A DNA stretch of 64,000 bases from AC-32 sp963813435 (lineage in GTDB: Bacteria; Actinomycetota; Thermoleophilia; Gaiellales; Gaiellaceae), in assembly GCA_963813435.1 (NCBI GenBank), contig CAWEYY010000003.1, positions 1,116,001 through 1,180,000 of the forward strand, read 5' to 3'. The position numbers and the translations under genes were made by a program. Shown here piece after piece: positions 34,716 to 43,659 of the stretch; positions within the stretch are counted from its first letter, which is position 1; each line of letters begins with the position of its first letter. The notes under the pieces were generated by a model, which saw nothing but the letters and a program-made list of their open reading frames with translations, was not told where the DNA came from and made no database searches.

Positions 34716-34746
34716 GTACAGACGGCCGGCCGGCCGCGAACTCATC
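34716..34746 (-). promoter_or_regulatory. SigG-like ECF promoter of the sigma gene
   Basis: Read leftward: GATGAGTTC (34746-34738), 14-base spacer, GTCTGTAC (34723-34716). The start codon is 13 bases after the G of the -10, exactly as for the STAS gene, implying leaderless autoregulated expression. Confidence 0.65.
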
Positions 34747-34842
34747 GCTCGGAGGCTCAGTAGATGGCGGCAAATCCGTTCAGCGTCCGCCCCGATGCGC
34801 CCTCGCCCGCCTGGAGCCAACGTGGCTCCGAAGGAGGTGGAC

Positions 34843-35187
34843 ATGAACGCGACAACGGAAGAGGTCGAGCCGGTCAGCGAGGACGAGGCGTTGCGCCAGG
34901 AGGCCATCTCGAGCCTGAAGCAGAAGCGCCGATTCGCGGAGAACGCGGTCGCCTACGTGACCGTCAACGGGATCCTGTGGGTGATCTGGGCGCTGTCCGA
35001 TCGGTCCGTCGACGGCGGCATCGCGTGGCCCGCGTGGGTCACGGCCATCTGGGGCTTCGCCCTCGTGCTGGACGCCTGGAAGACGTACGGCTCGTGGCCT
35101 CGCAGCCTGCACCGGCCGATCTCGGAGACGGACGTCGCCCGGGAGATGGAGCGGCACCGCCACGACTCGACACCGAGGTCTGCGTAG
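34843..35187 (+). CDS. 2TM-domain protein
   Basis: 114 residues; ribosome site aaggaggtgg precedes ATG 34843. Acidic start, then a basic helix (LKQKRRFAENAVAYVTVNGILWVIWAL) and a second hydrophobic segment (WPAWVTAIWGFALVLDAWKTYG), the signature of the small 2TM domain family. A stand-alone 2TM domain of this type is common in actinobacteria; function unknown. Divergent from the sigma gene, but no GATGAGTT box lies on its strand. Confidence 0.75.
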   Translation: MNATTEEVEPVSEDEALRQEAISSLKQKRRFAENAVAYVTVNGILWVIWALSDRSVDGGIAWPAWVTAIWGFALVLDAWKTYGSWPRSLHRPISETDVAREMERHRHDSTPRSA

Positions 35188-35196
35188 TCGTCGGCG

Positions 35197-35646
35197 TCAG
35201 CCCTGCGCCCGCGTCTCGAGCACGACCTTGAGCCGCTGCAGGTCCTTGCGGTTGGCCCGCCTCATCGCGCTCACGACAAACGGCTTCGCCAGCCGCGATA
35301 ACCCCCTCGGCTGACCCCGATTGCGCAGCGACATGCGGGTGCCGCCCGCGGCAGAGTCCACCCAGACGTAGGTCGTCTCCATCGGGAACGGGCCTTCCGC
35401 GGTGCTCATCACAAAGCGCTCGCCCGGGACGAGCGCCGTCACCTCGTATGTGAAATCGACGCGCCTGCCCAGGAACTGCGCGACGAAGACGATCTTCGAG
35501 CCAACGCTAATCGGCTTCGCGGAGTTCCACTCAACGCTGGTGATCCGCTCGTACCACGCGGTCGCGTTCGCCGGGTCGGCCGCGAAGGCTGCGACCTCGT
35601 TCCGCGGACGGTCGATCTCGATCTCGGTGCTGACGTCCACGGCCAT
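35197..35646 (-). CDS. SRPBCC-family (START-like) protein
   Basis: 149 residues. MAVDVSTEIEIDRPRNEVAAFAADPANATAWYERI is the standard opening of the SRPBCC/polyketide-cyclase-2 fold, followed by VGSKIVFVAQFLGRRVDFTYEV, GERFVMST and GTRMSLRNRG strands and a final long helix (PFVVSAMRRANRKDLQRLKVVLE). Binds a hydrophobic ligand in a deep pocket in characterised relatives; ligand unknown here. Convergent with the 2TM gene. Confidence 0.82.
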   Translation of the reverse strand: MAVDVSTEIEIDRPRNEVAAFAADPANATAWYERITSVEWNSAKPISVGSKIVFVAQFLGRRVDFTYEVTALVPGERFVMSTAEGPFPMETTYVWVDSAAGGTRMSLRNRGQPRGLSRLAKPFVVSAMRRANRKDLQRLKVVLETRAQG

Positions 35647-35711
35647 ACGCCGATCGTAACGCCGCGTTTCGGGCTCGCCTAACGCGGGGCCTGGAGGCTA
35701 GGCTCGGCGTC

Positions 35712-37322
35712 ATGACAGCGGGGGCTCTGACGATGACCTTCACTGCGGGAGACAGCCTCCTCCTCGCCGGGCTGCTGGCCGCGGGGCTCGTGCTGCTCTC
35801 GATCTCGCAGTTCGTTCGCGTCCCGTACCCGATCGTGCTCGTGCTCGGCGGCCTCGGGATCGCCTTCATCCCCGGGATGCCGGAGATCGAGCTTCCTCCC
35901 GACCTCGTGCTCGTGGCGGTCCTCCCGCCGCTCCTCTACGGCCTGGCCTTCTTCTCGTCGTTGCGGGAGCTGCGCGCCAACGTGAAGCCGATCGGGCTGC
36001 TGGCCGTCGGGCTCGTGTTGACCACGATGGTTGCGATCGCAGTCGTCGCGCACGAGACGCTCGGGCTGAGCTGGTCAGGCGCCTTCGTGCTCGGCGCGAT
36101 CGTCTCGCCGACCGATCCGACCGCCGCGACCGCGATCGGCCAGCGCCTCGGCCTGCCCAGGCGTCTCCTCGCCTTGATCGAAGGCGAGAGCCTCGTCAAC
36201 GACGGAACCGCGCTCGTCGCATACAAGTTCGCGGTTGCAGCCGTCGTGACCGGCGCCTTCTCGCTCAGCGAGGCGGCAGGACGCTTCGTGCTCAGCGTGG
36301 CGGGCGGGATCGCGATCGGGCTCGCGGTCGGCTACCTGGTCCGCCAGCTGCGGCGGCGCCTCGACAACCCACCTGTCGAGATCACAGTCTCGCTGCTGAC
36401 CGGCTACTTCGCCTACCTGCCCGCGCAGGCGGCCGGCGTCTCGGGCGTGCTCGCCGCGGTCACGGTCGGCATCTATATGGGCTGGCACACCCCTGAGCTG
36501 ACGACCGCGCAGACGCGACTCCAGGGGCAGGCGGTCTGGGAGATGGTCTTCCTCGTCCTGAACGCGCTGCTGTTCGCGTTCCTGGGTCTGCAGCTTCCCC
36601 AGATCGTCGACTCGCTGTCCGGCTACTCGACGTGGACGCTCCTCGGATATGCCGCGCTGGTGAGCGGCGTCGTGATCGTCGCGCGAATCGTCTGGGTCTT
36701 CATGACCACGTACCTGCCGCGCCTGGTCAGCCACTGGGCGCGCGAGCACGACGTGATGCCCTCGTGGCGGGCGAAGGCGGTCCTCGGGTGGTGCGGAATG
36801 CGCGGCGCGGTCTCGCTCGCCGCGGCTCTCGCGCTGCCGCTGACGACCGATGCGGGAGACGCGTTCCCCGACCGCAACCTGATCGTGTTCCTGACGTTCT
36901 GCGTAATCCTCACGACGCTCGTCCTCCAGGGCCTGACGCTGCCCGCGTTGATCCAGGGGCTCGAACTCGACGACGGCGCGCTCGCCGAGAAGGAGGAGGC
37001 GAAGGCGCGCATCCACGCCTCCGAGGCGGCGCTCGTGCGTCTGGAGGAACTGGTTGAGGAGGACTGGGTCCGGGAAGACACGGCCGAGCGGATCCGCGGC
37101 TCGTACCGCTTCCGCCAAGAGCGCTTCCGCTCGCGCTTCGATCCCGACGGCGACGGCGAGGCCGAGAGCCGCTCGATCGACTTTCAGCGGCTGCGGCGCG
37201 AGCTGCTCGACGCGGAGCGTCGCGCGGTCCTCGCCCTTCGCCGCGACGGGAAGATCGACGACGAGGTCATGCGCCGGGTCGTCCGCGACCTCGACCTAGA
37301 GGACGCGCGACTCGACGCATGA
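35712..37322 (+). CDS. Na+/H+ antiporter, CPA1 (NhaP) family
   Basis: 536 residues with about 12 hydrophobic helices and a soluble C-terminal tail of some 120 residues. LGAIVSPTDPTAATAIGQRLGLPRRLLALIEGESLVNDGTALVAY is the CPA1 core, with the ND transport-site pair in helix 5, and GWCGMRGAVSLAAALALP is the helix-10 motif. Exchanges Na+ or K+ for H+ across the inner membrane for pH and salt balance. The tail is highly charged, with RFDPDGDGEAESR possibly regulatory. Stand-alone gene. Confidence 0.9.
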   Translation: MTAGALTMTFTAGDSLLLAGLLAAGLVLLSISQFVRVPYPIVLVLGGLGIAFIPGMPEIELPPDLVLVAVLPPLLYGLAFFSSLRELRANVKPIGLLAVGLVLTTMVAIAVVAHETLGLSWSGAFVLGAIVSPTDPTAATAIGQRLGLPRRLLALIEGESLVNDGTALVAYKFAVAAVVTGAFSLSEAAGRFVLSVAGGIAIGLAVGYLVRQLRRRLDNPPVEITVSLLTGYFAYLPAQAAGVSGVLAAVTVGIYMGWHTPELTTAQTRLQGQAVWEMVFLVLNALLFAFLGLQLPQIVDSLSGYSTWTLLGYAALVSGVVIVARIVWVFMTTYLPRLVSHWAREHDVMPSWRAKAVLGWCGMRGAVSLAAALALPLTTDAGDAFPDRNLIVFLTFCVILTTLVLQGLTLPALIQGLELDDGALAEKEEAKARIHASEAALVRLEELVEEDWVREDTAERIRGSYRFRQERFRSRFDPDGDGEAESRSIDFQRLRRELLDAERRAVLALRRDGKIDDEVMRRVVRDLDLEDARLDA

Positions 37323-37338
37323 CGCTCGATTTGCGGAT

Positions 37339-38703
37339 CTAGCCTCCGGGCGGGCCGCCGAAGTCGCGCACGAACGCGTCGAACCTGTCATTCGTGTCGC
37401 CCGGAACGAGGACCGACGCATACGACGAGAACGCGAGGCGCCGGTCGTCCGCGGTGAACGCGACGCCGCTCACCGAGCTCGCATCGGCACCCTGGTTGCC
37501 GCTCTGACCGAGACTGGCCAGGATCGTCCGATGGGTCCGCAGATTGCGGACGAAGACGTCGGTGATGTCGTTGGAGTCGCCCGCGACCAGGTTCGACGCT
37601 AGCGAGGTGAACGCCACGCAGCGGCCGTCGGCGCTGATGCTGAGGCCGCCGAGGTTCTCCCCGTTCGCTTGCCGGCCGCCGGTGCTGACGCTGACCCGAG
37701 TGGTTCGGTGGGTCTTGCGGTCGCGGACGAAGATGTCGAAGGTACGGTTCGTATCGCCGCGGACAAGATTCGAGTCCGCTGAGTGGAAGGCCACGAAGCG
37801 GCCGTCGGCGCTGATCGCCGGCGCGTTGCTGCCGTTGCCGGTGCGGTCCGCGCCTCCTTGCTTGCCGGCGCTGCTCACGCTCGTGCGCTCGGTCTTGCCG
37901 GTTCGGCGGTCGTGAACGAACACGTCCCCGAGCTTGTTCGTGTCGCCGGGAACGAGGTTCGTGGCCGAGGACTGGAACGCGACGTATCGACCGTTCGCGC
38001 TGAGCACCGGCTGGGTGCTCTCGCAGTAGCTCACGTTGCACCTGGCTTGAGCGCCGCGGCTGTTGAGGCTGACGCGTGTCGTCTTACCGGTCGCAAGGTC
38101 TCGGACGAAGACGTCCGAGATCCGGTTCGTGTCGCCGCGGACGAGATTCGACGCCAGCGACTGGAAGGCGACGTAGCGGCCGTCTGCACTGATCGCCGGC
38201 AACTCGCTTGCGCCGGTGGCCTGGCGGCCGGAGCTGCTGACGCTGACTCGCTTCGTCCGGCCGGTCTTGAGATCGCGAACGAAGACGTCCGCGACGCGAT
38301 TCGTGTCGGAGGGAACGAGGTTTGCCGAATCGGACTTGAAGACGACGTACCGGCCCCCGGCACTCATCCCGCCGGCAATCGAGCCACCCGAGGGATCGGA
38401 GCCCGGCTTGGCCTGCGCGCCACGGCTCGAGACGCTGACGCGCGTCGTCCGGCCGGTGTGGCGATCCCGGACGAAGACGTCGAATCGGCCGTTCGTGTCA
38501 CCGGGCACCAGGTTCCTCGCCTGTGAGTTCACGAGGACGTAGCGAGCGCCGGCGCTGATGCCGACCGCGTAGCTGTCCCGGTCGCCCTGGCCACCGCTGC
38601 TCGAGAGGCTCACACGCACCGTCGAGGGGCCGCCCGCGGCCGACGCGGAGAGCGCCAAAACACCGAGAACGATCACGCTTGCGAGTGGGATCGACTTCTT
38701 CAT
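37339..38703 (-). CDS. Secreted seven-repeat propeller protein
   Basis: 454 residues from ATG 38703 (ribosome site aaggagg). Signal peptide MKKSIPLASVIVLGVLALSA. The mature protein consists of seven repeats of about 55-60 residues, each with SADGRYVAFQS, NLVPGDTN, DVFVRDxxTGxTxRVSVS and SSGGQ-type segments; the turn reads GDTN, SDTN or GDSN seven times. This is the TolB/WD40-like pattern of a seven-bladed beta-propeller, without catalytic residues. Asp-Thr-Asn turns could bind calcium. Convergent with the antiporter gene. Confidence 0.82.
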   Translation of the reverse strand: MKKSIPLASVIVLGVLALSASAAGGPSTVRVSLSSSGGQGDRDSYAVGISAGARYVLVNSQARNLVPGDTNGRFDVFVRDRHTGRTTRVSVSSRGAQAKPGSDPSGGSIAGGMSAGGRYVVFKSDSANLVPSDTNRVADVFVRDLKTGRTKRVSVSSSGRQATGASELPAISADGRYVAFQSLASNLVRGDTNRISDVFVRDLATGKTTRVSLNSRGAQARCNVSYCESTQPVLSANGRYVAFQSSATNLVPGDTNKLGDVFVHDRRTGKTERTSVSSAGKQGGADRTGNGSNAPAISADGRFVAFHSADSNLVRGDTNRTFDIFVRDRKTHRTTRVSVSTGGRQANGENLGGLSISADGRCVAFTSLASNLVAGDSNDITDVFVRNLRTHRTILASLGQSGNQGADASSVSGVAFTADDRRLAFSSYASVLVPGDTNDRFDAFVRDFGGPPGG

Positions 38704-38812
38704 CGTGTCCTCCTTGTTGTCAAGCCCATGCTCGTGCGGCTCGGCAACACCCCCGTGACGGACACGTAACGGTTCTGCGACAGGCGCACGGCGTGCAACC
38801 GGAAGCGGGACC

Positions 38813-39580
38813 TCAGCCGGCGGCTTCTGCCTTGCGCAGCCCGCGGAGGGCCCAGATCCCGAACAGGAGCACGAGCGTGAGCGCCGCGCCGAACGCCAGT
38901 CCAACCTCGGTCGGCGCCCCCGCGAGGAAGCCGCGTCCGGCCTCGAGCACGCGTGTGAGCGGGTTGACCGTCGCGACCCCGTGGATCCAGCCGGTCAGGA
39001 GCGAGAGGGGCACGTACACGGGCGCGAAGAAGAGGACGAGGAAGACTGGCATCTGCATCACCGGTCCGGCCTGCATCGTCCGGAAGCGCATCGCGACGCC
39101 GCACGCCCAGAGCAGCGACGCCACGTTGATGATCACCCCGAGCGCGTAGAGGCCGAAGAGGTCGACGCCCGCTCCGCCGAGCCCGACCCCCGCGACGACC
39201 GCGACGCCGGTCAGCACTGCGACGGTCACGGCCCAGCGGCCGAGGGCCGCGATTCCGTAGCCGAGCACGATCCCGGTCCGGTGAGGCGCGGCGAGCATGA
39301 GGCGCCGCGCGAACCCGCTCTCGAAGTCGCGCGCGATCGAAAACCCGGTGAACACCCCTCCGAACGCGGCCGACTGGAGGAGCACGAACACAAACTGGAA
39401 GGCGGTGTACCCGGGCGGGTAGTGAAAGCCGGGCACGTCGTGCACACGCGAGAGCCCGCCCGCGAACGCGGTGAAGAAGAAGAGCGGGAACACCAGCGAG
39501 GGCAGCAGGAGCGAGGGCGTGGTGAGAAAGTTGTGGAGGGTCCTCCAGGCGACTCCGCGAGCCACGTCGAGAGTCTTCAT
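38813..39580 (-). CDS. ABC-2 type exporter permease, second subunit
   Basis: 255 residues from ATG 39580, whose ATGA overlaps the stop of the upstream permease. Six membrane helices, with FTGFSIARDFESGFARRLMLAAPHRTGIVLG (the cytoplasmic coupling loop of DrrB-like permeases) and LSLLTGWIHGVATVNPLTRVLEAGRGF, the ABC-2 family end motif. Last gene of the exporter operon. It pairs with the preceding permease to form a heterodimeric channel. Confidence 0.88.
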   Translation of the reverse strand: MKTLDVARGVAWRTLHNFLTTPSLLLPSLVFPLFFFTAFAGGLSRVHDVPGFHYPPGYTAFQFVFVLLQSAAFGGVFTGFSIARDFESGFARRLMLAAPHRTGIVLGYGIAALGRWAVTVAVLTGVAVVAGVGLGGAGVDLFGLYALGVIINVASLLWACGVAMRFRTMQAGPVMQMPVFLVLFFAPVYVPLSLLTGWIHGVATVNPLTRVLEAGRGFLAGAPTEVGLAFGAALTLVLLFGIWALRGLRKAEAAG

Positions 39581-40350
39581 CGTGCCATCCGCTCCTTCAG
39601 GGCCCACGAGGCGAGCGAGAGCGAGACGACCACGAGCAGCAGCGCGATTCCGAACCCGAGCCCGAGGGCCTCCCCGTCCCAGCCGGTGATGATCAATCCG
39701 CGGATGTTCTCTAGCAGGTACGAGACCGGATTCGCGGTCGCGGCCGCGCGGAACCAGTCGACCTCCATCAGGTTCCGCGGGAGGTTCATGGACGAGATGA
39801 ACAGGAACACGAAGAAGACCGGAAACAGGCCCTGCACAGCCTCTCCCGAGCCGGTGCGCAGCGCGGCGAAGCAGCCGACCGCGCCGAAGCCGAGCACGAC
39901 GAGCAGGGTGAACACAAACAGCACGGCGATCCCGAGCGGCCCCGACTTGAACCGCACGCCGACCGCAAGCCCGACCGCGACGTAGACGACCGCCTGCGCG
40001 AAGCCGATCACGAGCGCCCCGCCGAGCTGGCCGCCAAGGACCGCGAGCCGCCGCATGGGTGTCAACGTCAGTCGGCTGAGGAACCCGGTCTGGATGTCGC
40101 GCGCGAGATCGGTGCCCGCGTTCACGGTCGCGAACAGCGCGCCCTGGATGAACGCGACCGCGAGCGCAAAGCTGACGAACGAGTGCGTCGGGAACCCCGG
40201 GAGCTGCGTCGCGGCCTTGAGCCCGCCGGAGTTGACGGCAAGCAGCAGCATCGGGAAGACGAGCGGGCCGATCACGTTTGCTGGCTGCCGAAGCGTGCGC
40301 ACCACCGAGCGGCGCGCGAGCACGTAGACCTGGTCGCCGAAGGCGGTCAA
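39577..40350 (-). CDS. ABC-2 type exporter permease, first subunit
   Basis: 257 residues. TTG 40350 overlaps the ATPase stop (TTGA), so translation is coupled at both ends of this gene. Six helices; ARDIQTGFLSRLTLTPMRRLAVLGGQLGGAL is the coupling loop, and MEVDWFRAAATANPVSYLLENIRGLIITG the ABC-2 signature. It resembles DrrB. Substrate unknown; relatives export daunorubicin, other hydrophobic compounds or cell-wall lipids. Confidence 0.88.
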   Translation of the reverse strand: MTAFGDQVYVLARRSVVRTLRQPANVIGPLVFPMLLLAVNSGGLKAATQLPGFPTHSFVSFALAVAFIQGALFATVNAGTDLARDIQTGFLSRLTLTPMRRLAVLGGQLGGALVIGFAQAVVYVAVGLAVGVRFKSGPLGIAVLFVFTLLVVLGFGAVGCFAALRTGSGEAVQGLFPVFFVFLFISSMNLPRNLMEVDWFRAAATANPVSYLLENIRGLIITGWDGEALGLGFGIALLLVVVSLSLASWALKERMAR

Positions 40351-41339
40351 GCCGGTTCCATCGCCAGACCGCGCGCTTGCTCCTCGTCGTCGTCTTCGGC
40401 GGCGCCCTCCAGCGAGCGCCCGGTCTTCGCCAGGAAAACGTCGTCCAGCGACGGCTGGTGCAGCTGCAGGTTCTCGACCTTCACGTTCTCGGCGTCGAGC
40501 GCCCGCACGATGCCGACGAGATCGGCGTCGCCCGAGAGCCGGACCGCGACCCCGGCCACCGAGGCGCACGGCTCTCCGAAGCGAGCGAGGATCGTCCCGA
40601 CGCGCACGCGGTCCGCCTGGTCGGCCGGGACGGCCTCGACCGTCGGCCGACCCACGGTTGCCTTGAGCTCGGCGGGCGTTCCCTCGGCGACGATGTGCCC
40701 GTGGTCGATGATCCCGACCCGGTCGGCGAGGACGTCGGCCTCCTCGAGGTACTGCGTCGTGAGGAAGACGGTCACGCCCTCGTCGCGCGCGAGCCTCGAG
40801 ACCTCCTCCCAGAGCGCGGTCCGGCTCTGGATGTCGAGGCCGGTCGTCGGCTCGTCGAGGAAGAGGATCCGCGGCGAGTGCACGAGTGCCATCGCGAGAT
40901 CGAGCCTGCGCTTCATGCCCCCCGAATAGCCGCGCACTCGGCGATCGGCGGCTTCGGTCAGGCCCACCCTGGTCAGGAGCTCGTCCGCGCGCGACCTGCG
41001 GAGCTCCCGCGGAAGCCCCTGCAGCGAGGCCTGGAGGCGCAGGTGCTCGCGCCCTGTCAGGAGCGGGTCGAGCGCCGCCTCCTGCAGAGCCGCGCCGATC
41101 GAGGCTCGCACCTGCGGCCCCTGGTGCACGACGTCGTAGCCGGCTACGCGCGCGGTGCCTTCCGTGGGCGGGAGGAGCGTCGTGAGCATGTGCACGGTCG
41201 TCGACTTTCCCGCACCGTTGGGCCCGAGGAACCCGTAGATCTCCCCGGACGCGACGGCGAGGTCGATCCCGTCGACCGCGCGCGGGCCTTTCTTGAAGAC
41301 CCGGACCAGCCCCTCTGCCTCGATCGCGTGCTCGCTCAC
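40347..41339 (-). CDS. ABC exporter ATPase, DrrA family
   Basis: 330 residues from GTG 41339. Walker A GPNGAGKST, signature YSGGMKRRLDLAMALVHSP, Walker B ILFLDEPTTGLD and the switch His in LTTQYLEEAD; the C-terminal 100 residues carry the DrrA-type accessory domain (QPSLDDVFLAKTGR). Powers export by the two permeases encoded downstream in the same coupled operon. No dedicated regulator is adjacent. Confidence 0.92.
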   Translation of the reverse strand: MSEHAIEAEGLVRVFKKGPRAVDGIDLAVASGEIYGFLGPNGAGKSTTVHMLTTLLPPTEGTARVAGYDVVHQGPQVRASIGAALQEAALDPLLTGREHLRLQASLQGLPRELRRSRADELLTRVGLTEAADRRVRGYSGGMKRRLDLAMALVHSPRILFLDEPTTGLDIQSRTALWEEVSRLARDEGVTVFLTTQYLEEADVLADRVGIIDHGHIVAEGTPAELKATVGRPTVEAVPADQADRVRVGTILARFGEPCASVAGVAVRLSGDADLVGIVRALDAENVKVENLQLHQPSLDDVFLAKTGRSLEGAAEDDDEEQARGLAMEPA

Positions 41340-41406
41340 GACCCCTTACCGTAGCGGCGCGGTCGCGCGCTGCTCCCGTCAGGCCGCGAGGTATTGTCCA
41401 GTCGCC

Positions 41407-41649
41407 TTGCGCCTGAACAGCCGCCCCGTCGTCATCGCCGCCGCGGTCCTGGGGATCGCGTTGGTCGCGCTGGCCTTCTACTACTGGATCGAGCCGGCCA
41501 AGTCGCTTGCTTCGTGGATGCCCGGACACGAGGCCGGGTCCAACCACCACCACGTCAAGCACGGCCTCGCATCGTTTTTCCTCGGTCTCGCACTACTCGC
41601 CTTCGCCTGGTTCCAAAGCGGGCCTAGACGCTCTCAACCTGCCGACTGA
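41407..41649 (+). CDS. Small two-helix membrane protein with a His cluster
   Basis: 80 residues from TTG 41407. Two membrane helices (VVIAAAVLGIALVALAFYYWI and ASFFLGLALLAFAWFQSG) flank a loop with PGHEAGSNHHHVKHG, five His close together facing one side. The same arrangement is widespread in actinobacteria as an uncharacterised small protein; the His cluster suggests metal binding, but this is inference. Its stop codon abuts the GTG of the UppP-like gene, so the two are cotranscribed. Confidence 0.7.
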   Translation: MRLNSRPVVIAAAVLGIALVALAFYYWIEPAKSLASWMPGHEAGSNHHHVKHGLASFFLGLALLAFAWFQSGPRRSQPAD

Positions 41650-42522
41650 GTGCCACTCGCTTCAGAACTCATCACCTACTGGCAGGCGGCGATCCTCGGA
41701 TTCCTGCAGGGCGTCGCCGAGCTGTTCCCGATCTCGAGCCTCGGCCAGAGCGTGATCCTGCCGAGCATCCTCGGCTGGAACATCCACCAGAACGACGAGT
41801 ACTTCATCACGTTCCTCGTCGCGACCCATCTGGCGACCGCGCTCGTATTGCTCGGCTTCTTCTGGGCCGACTGGGTGCGGATCGTCAAGGGCCTCGGCCG
41901 CAGCCTTCGCGACCGGGGCATCGATCCCGCAGACACCGACGCAAAGCTCGCATGGCTGATCATCGTCGGCACGATTCCGGCCGGGCTCCTCGGCCTCCTG
42001 CTCGAGAGCAAGCTACGCCACGTCTTCGCGTCGCCTCGCTCGGCGGCGTTCTTCCTGACCATCAACGGCCTCCTCCTCTTCGGCGCCGAGGTCTTGCGCC
42101 GGCGGTCGAAGCAGGTCGAGGAGGACGACGACGCGCGGATCGCACGCGAGCTCAGCTGGGGGAATACCGTCGGCATCGGATCCGCGCAGGCCCTGGCACT
42201 CATACCCGGCTTCTCCCGCTCTGGAATGGCCATGGGCGGCGGGCTGCTCGCCGGTCTCAGCAATCTCGACGCGGCGCGCTTCTCGTTCCTTCTAGCGACG
42301 CCGATTATCGGAGCTGCCGCCATTCTGAAACTGCCGGAGCTCTTCGGCTCGGCCGGCAACGGCGTCCGTGGGCAGGCGCTTGTCGCTGCTCTCTGTGCGG
42401 CGCTCGCTGCGTACGCGTCGGTTCGCTTCCTGATGCGCTTCTTTGAGACGAACACGTTGATTCCGTTCGCGATCTACTGCGTCGCGGCCGGCATCGCGGC
42501 TTCGCTCTACTTCATCAGCTAG
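41650..42522 (+). CDS. uppP: Undecaprenyl-diphosphate phosphatase (UppP/BacA)
   Basis: 290 residues, eight helices, GTG 41650 directly after the previous stop codon. ILGFLQGVAELFPISSLGQS matches the first BacA motif (Q-x-x-x-E then P-I-S-S), and LALIPGFSRSGMAMGGGLLAGL the second (P-G-x-S-R-S-G). The motif tail after PISS is LGQS instead of the usual TAHL. Dephosphorylates undecaprenyl diphosphate to recycle the cell-wall lipid carrier; also gives bacitracin tolerance. Confidence 0.87.
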   Translation: MPLASELITYWQAAILGFLQGVAELFPISSLGQSVILPSILGWNIHQNDEYFITFLVATHLATALVLLGFFWADWVRIVKGLGRSLRDRGIDPADTDAKLAWLIIVGTIPAGLLGLLLESKLRHVFASPRSAAFFLTINGLLLFGAEVLRRRSKQVEEDDDARIARELSWGNTVGIGSAQALALIPGFSRSGMAMGGGLLAGLSNLDAARFSFLLATPIIGAAAILKLPELFGSAGNGVRGQALVAALCAALAAYASVRFLMRFFETNTLIPFAIYCVAAGIAASLYFIS

Positions 42523-42631
42523 CGACGTCTTCGTAACGGCTTCGTGCCGGGTGTGCGCTGAAACGCGCGCAGGGTCTGGCTCCGCGATTCCGCCGCGGAT
42601 ATCCCTGGCGGAAACGACGAGAGGAGTCTCG

Positions 42632-43642
42632 ATGCACATCAAAAGACCGTTGCTACTGGTCGCTGCGCTCGCGCTGGTGCTGGCCGGCGGGGCCGCGTTT
42701 GCCGGGCAGAGCATCTCGCACCGCGCGAAGGGCGTCATCTTCGCCTGCGCTCAGAAGCAGGGCGGCCGGCTGCGCGTGGTCGGGGGCACAGGCTCGTGCC
42801 GCCGCGGTGAGCAGCCGCTCGCCTGGAACATCCAGGGGCCGCAGGGCAAGCGCGGGGCGAGCGGCGAGGCCGGTTCGCAGGGGCCGGCGGGCGCCTCGGG
42901 CGCTCAGGGTGCGCGCGGCGCGACCGGCGCCGCGGGGCCGGCGGGAGCGGCCGGACCGGCCGGCGCACGCGGCCCGGCCGGGCCAACTGGGCCTGCGGGA
43001 CCGCGCCTCGGCTCGCTCGACGAGCTGAACGGAACCGCCTGCCACGGGCCGGGCGGCGCGGGAACGCTCTCGGTGACCTACGCCGCCTCGGACGGCGCCG
43101 CGTCGATCTCGTGCGTCGCCGGCGGTGGTGGCGGGGGCGGCGGGTCGACCGGCCTCACCGTCAACGAGGTGATGACCGGCATGACCGGCGCCGCGTCGAA
43201 CGAGTTCGTCGAGCTCTACAACGGCGGCTCGTCGGCGGTCGACCTGAGCGGCTACAAGCTCGTTTACCGCTCGTCCGCAGGCACAAGCGACGTCACGCTC
43301 GGGACGATCCCGTCCGGGACGACTCTCGCGGTGGGTGGCTTCTACCTGTTCGGCGGCAGCGCGTACGCGGGCTCGGCAACTCCAGACCAGACCTTCAGCA
43401 CGAGCATCGCCGCAACCGGCGGAGGCGTCGCGCTGCGCGACGCGGCCGGGACGATCGTCGACTCGATGGGCTACGGAGACGCCGTGAACGCCTTCGTCGA
43501 GAGCCATCCGGCCTCGGCCCCGCCGGCCGCCGCGGCACCGGGCAACAGCGCGGTGCGGCTGCCGGACGGAGACGACTCGAACGACAACGCGGCCGACTTC
43601 AGCGTGAGCGCGAGCCCGACGCCGAAGGCGGCGAATCACTAG
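42632..43642 (+). CDS. Secreted collagen-like protein with lamin-tail domain
   Basis: 336 residues; ribosome site gaggag before ATG 42632. Signal peptide MHIKRPLLLVAALALVLAGGAAFA; a short region with Cys pairs; then roughly 18 Gly-x-y triplets rich in Pro and Ala (GPQGKRGASGEAG and on), a collagen-like stalk; a Gly-rich linker (GGGGGGGGS); and a lamin-tail domain (TGLTVNEVMTGMTGAASNEFVELYNGGSSAVDLSGYKL). Probably exposed at the surface as an adhesin or matrix-binding stalk; no anchor is visible. A strong terminator follows. Confidence 0.85.
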   Translation: MHIKRPLLLVAALALVLAGGAAFAGQSISHRAKGVIFACAQKQGGRLRVVGGTGSCRRGEQPLAWNIQGPQGKRGASGEAGSQGPAGASGAQGARGATGAAGPAGAAGPAGARGPAGPTGPAGPRLGSLDELNGTACHGPGGAGTLSVTYAASDGAASISCVAGGGGGGGGSTGLTVNEVMTGMTGAASNEFVELYNGGSSAVDLSGYKLVYRSSAGTSDVTLGTIPSGTTLAVGGFYLFGGSAYAGSATPDQTFSTSIAATGGGVALRDAAGTIVDSMGYGDAVNAFVESHPASAPPAAAAPGNSAVRLPDGDDSNDNAADFSVSASPTPKAANH

Positions 43643-43659
43643 GAACCAGGCCGATCGAA

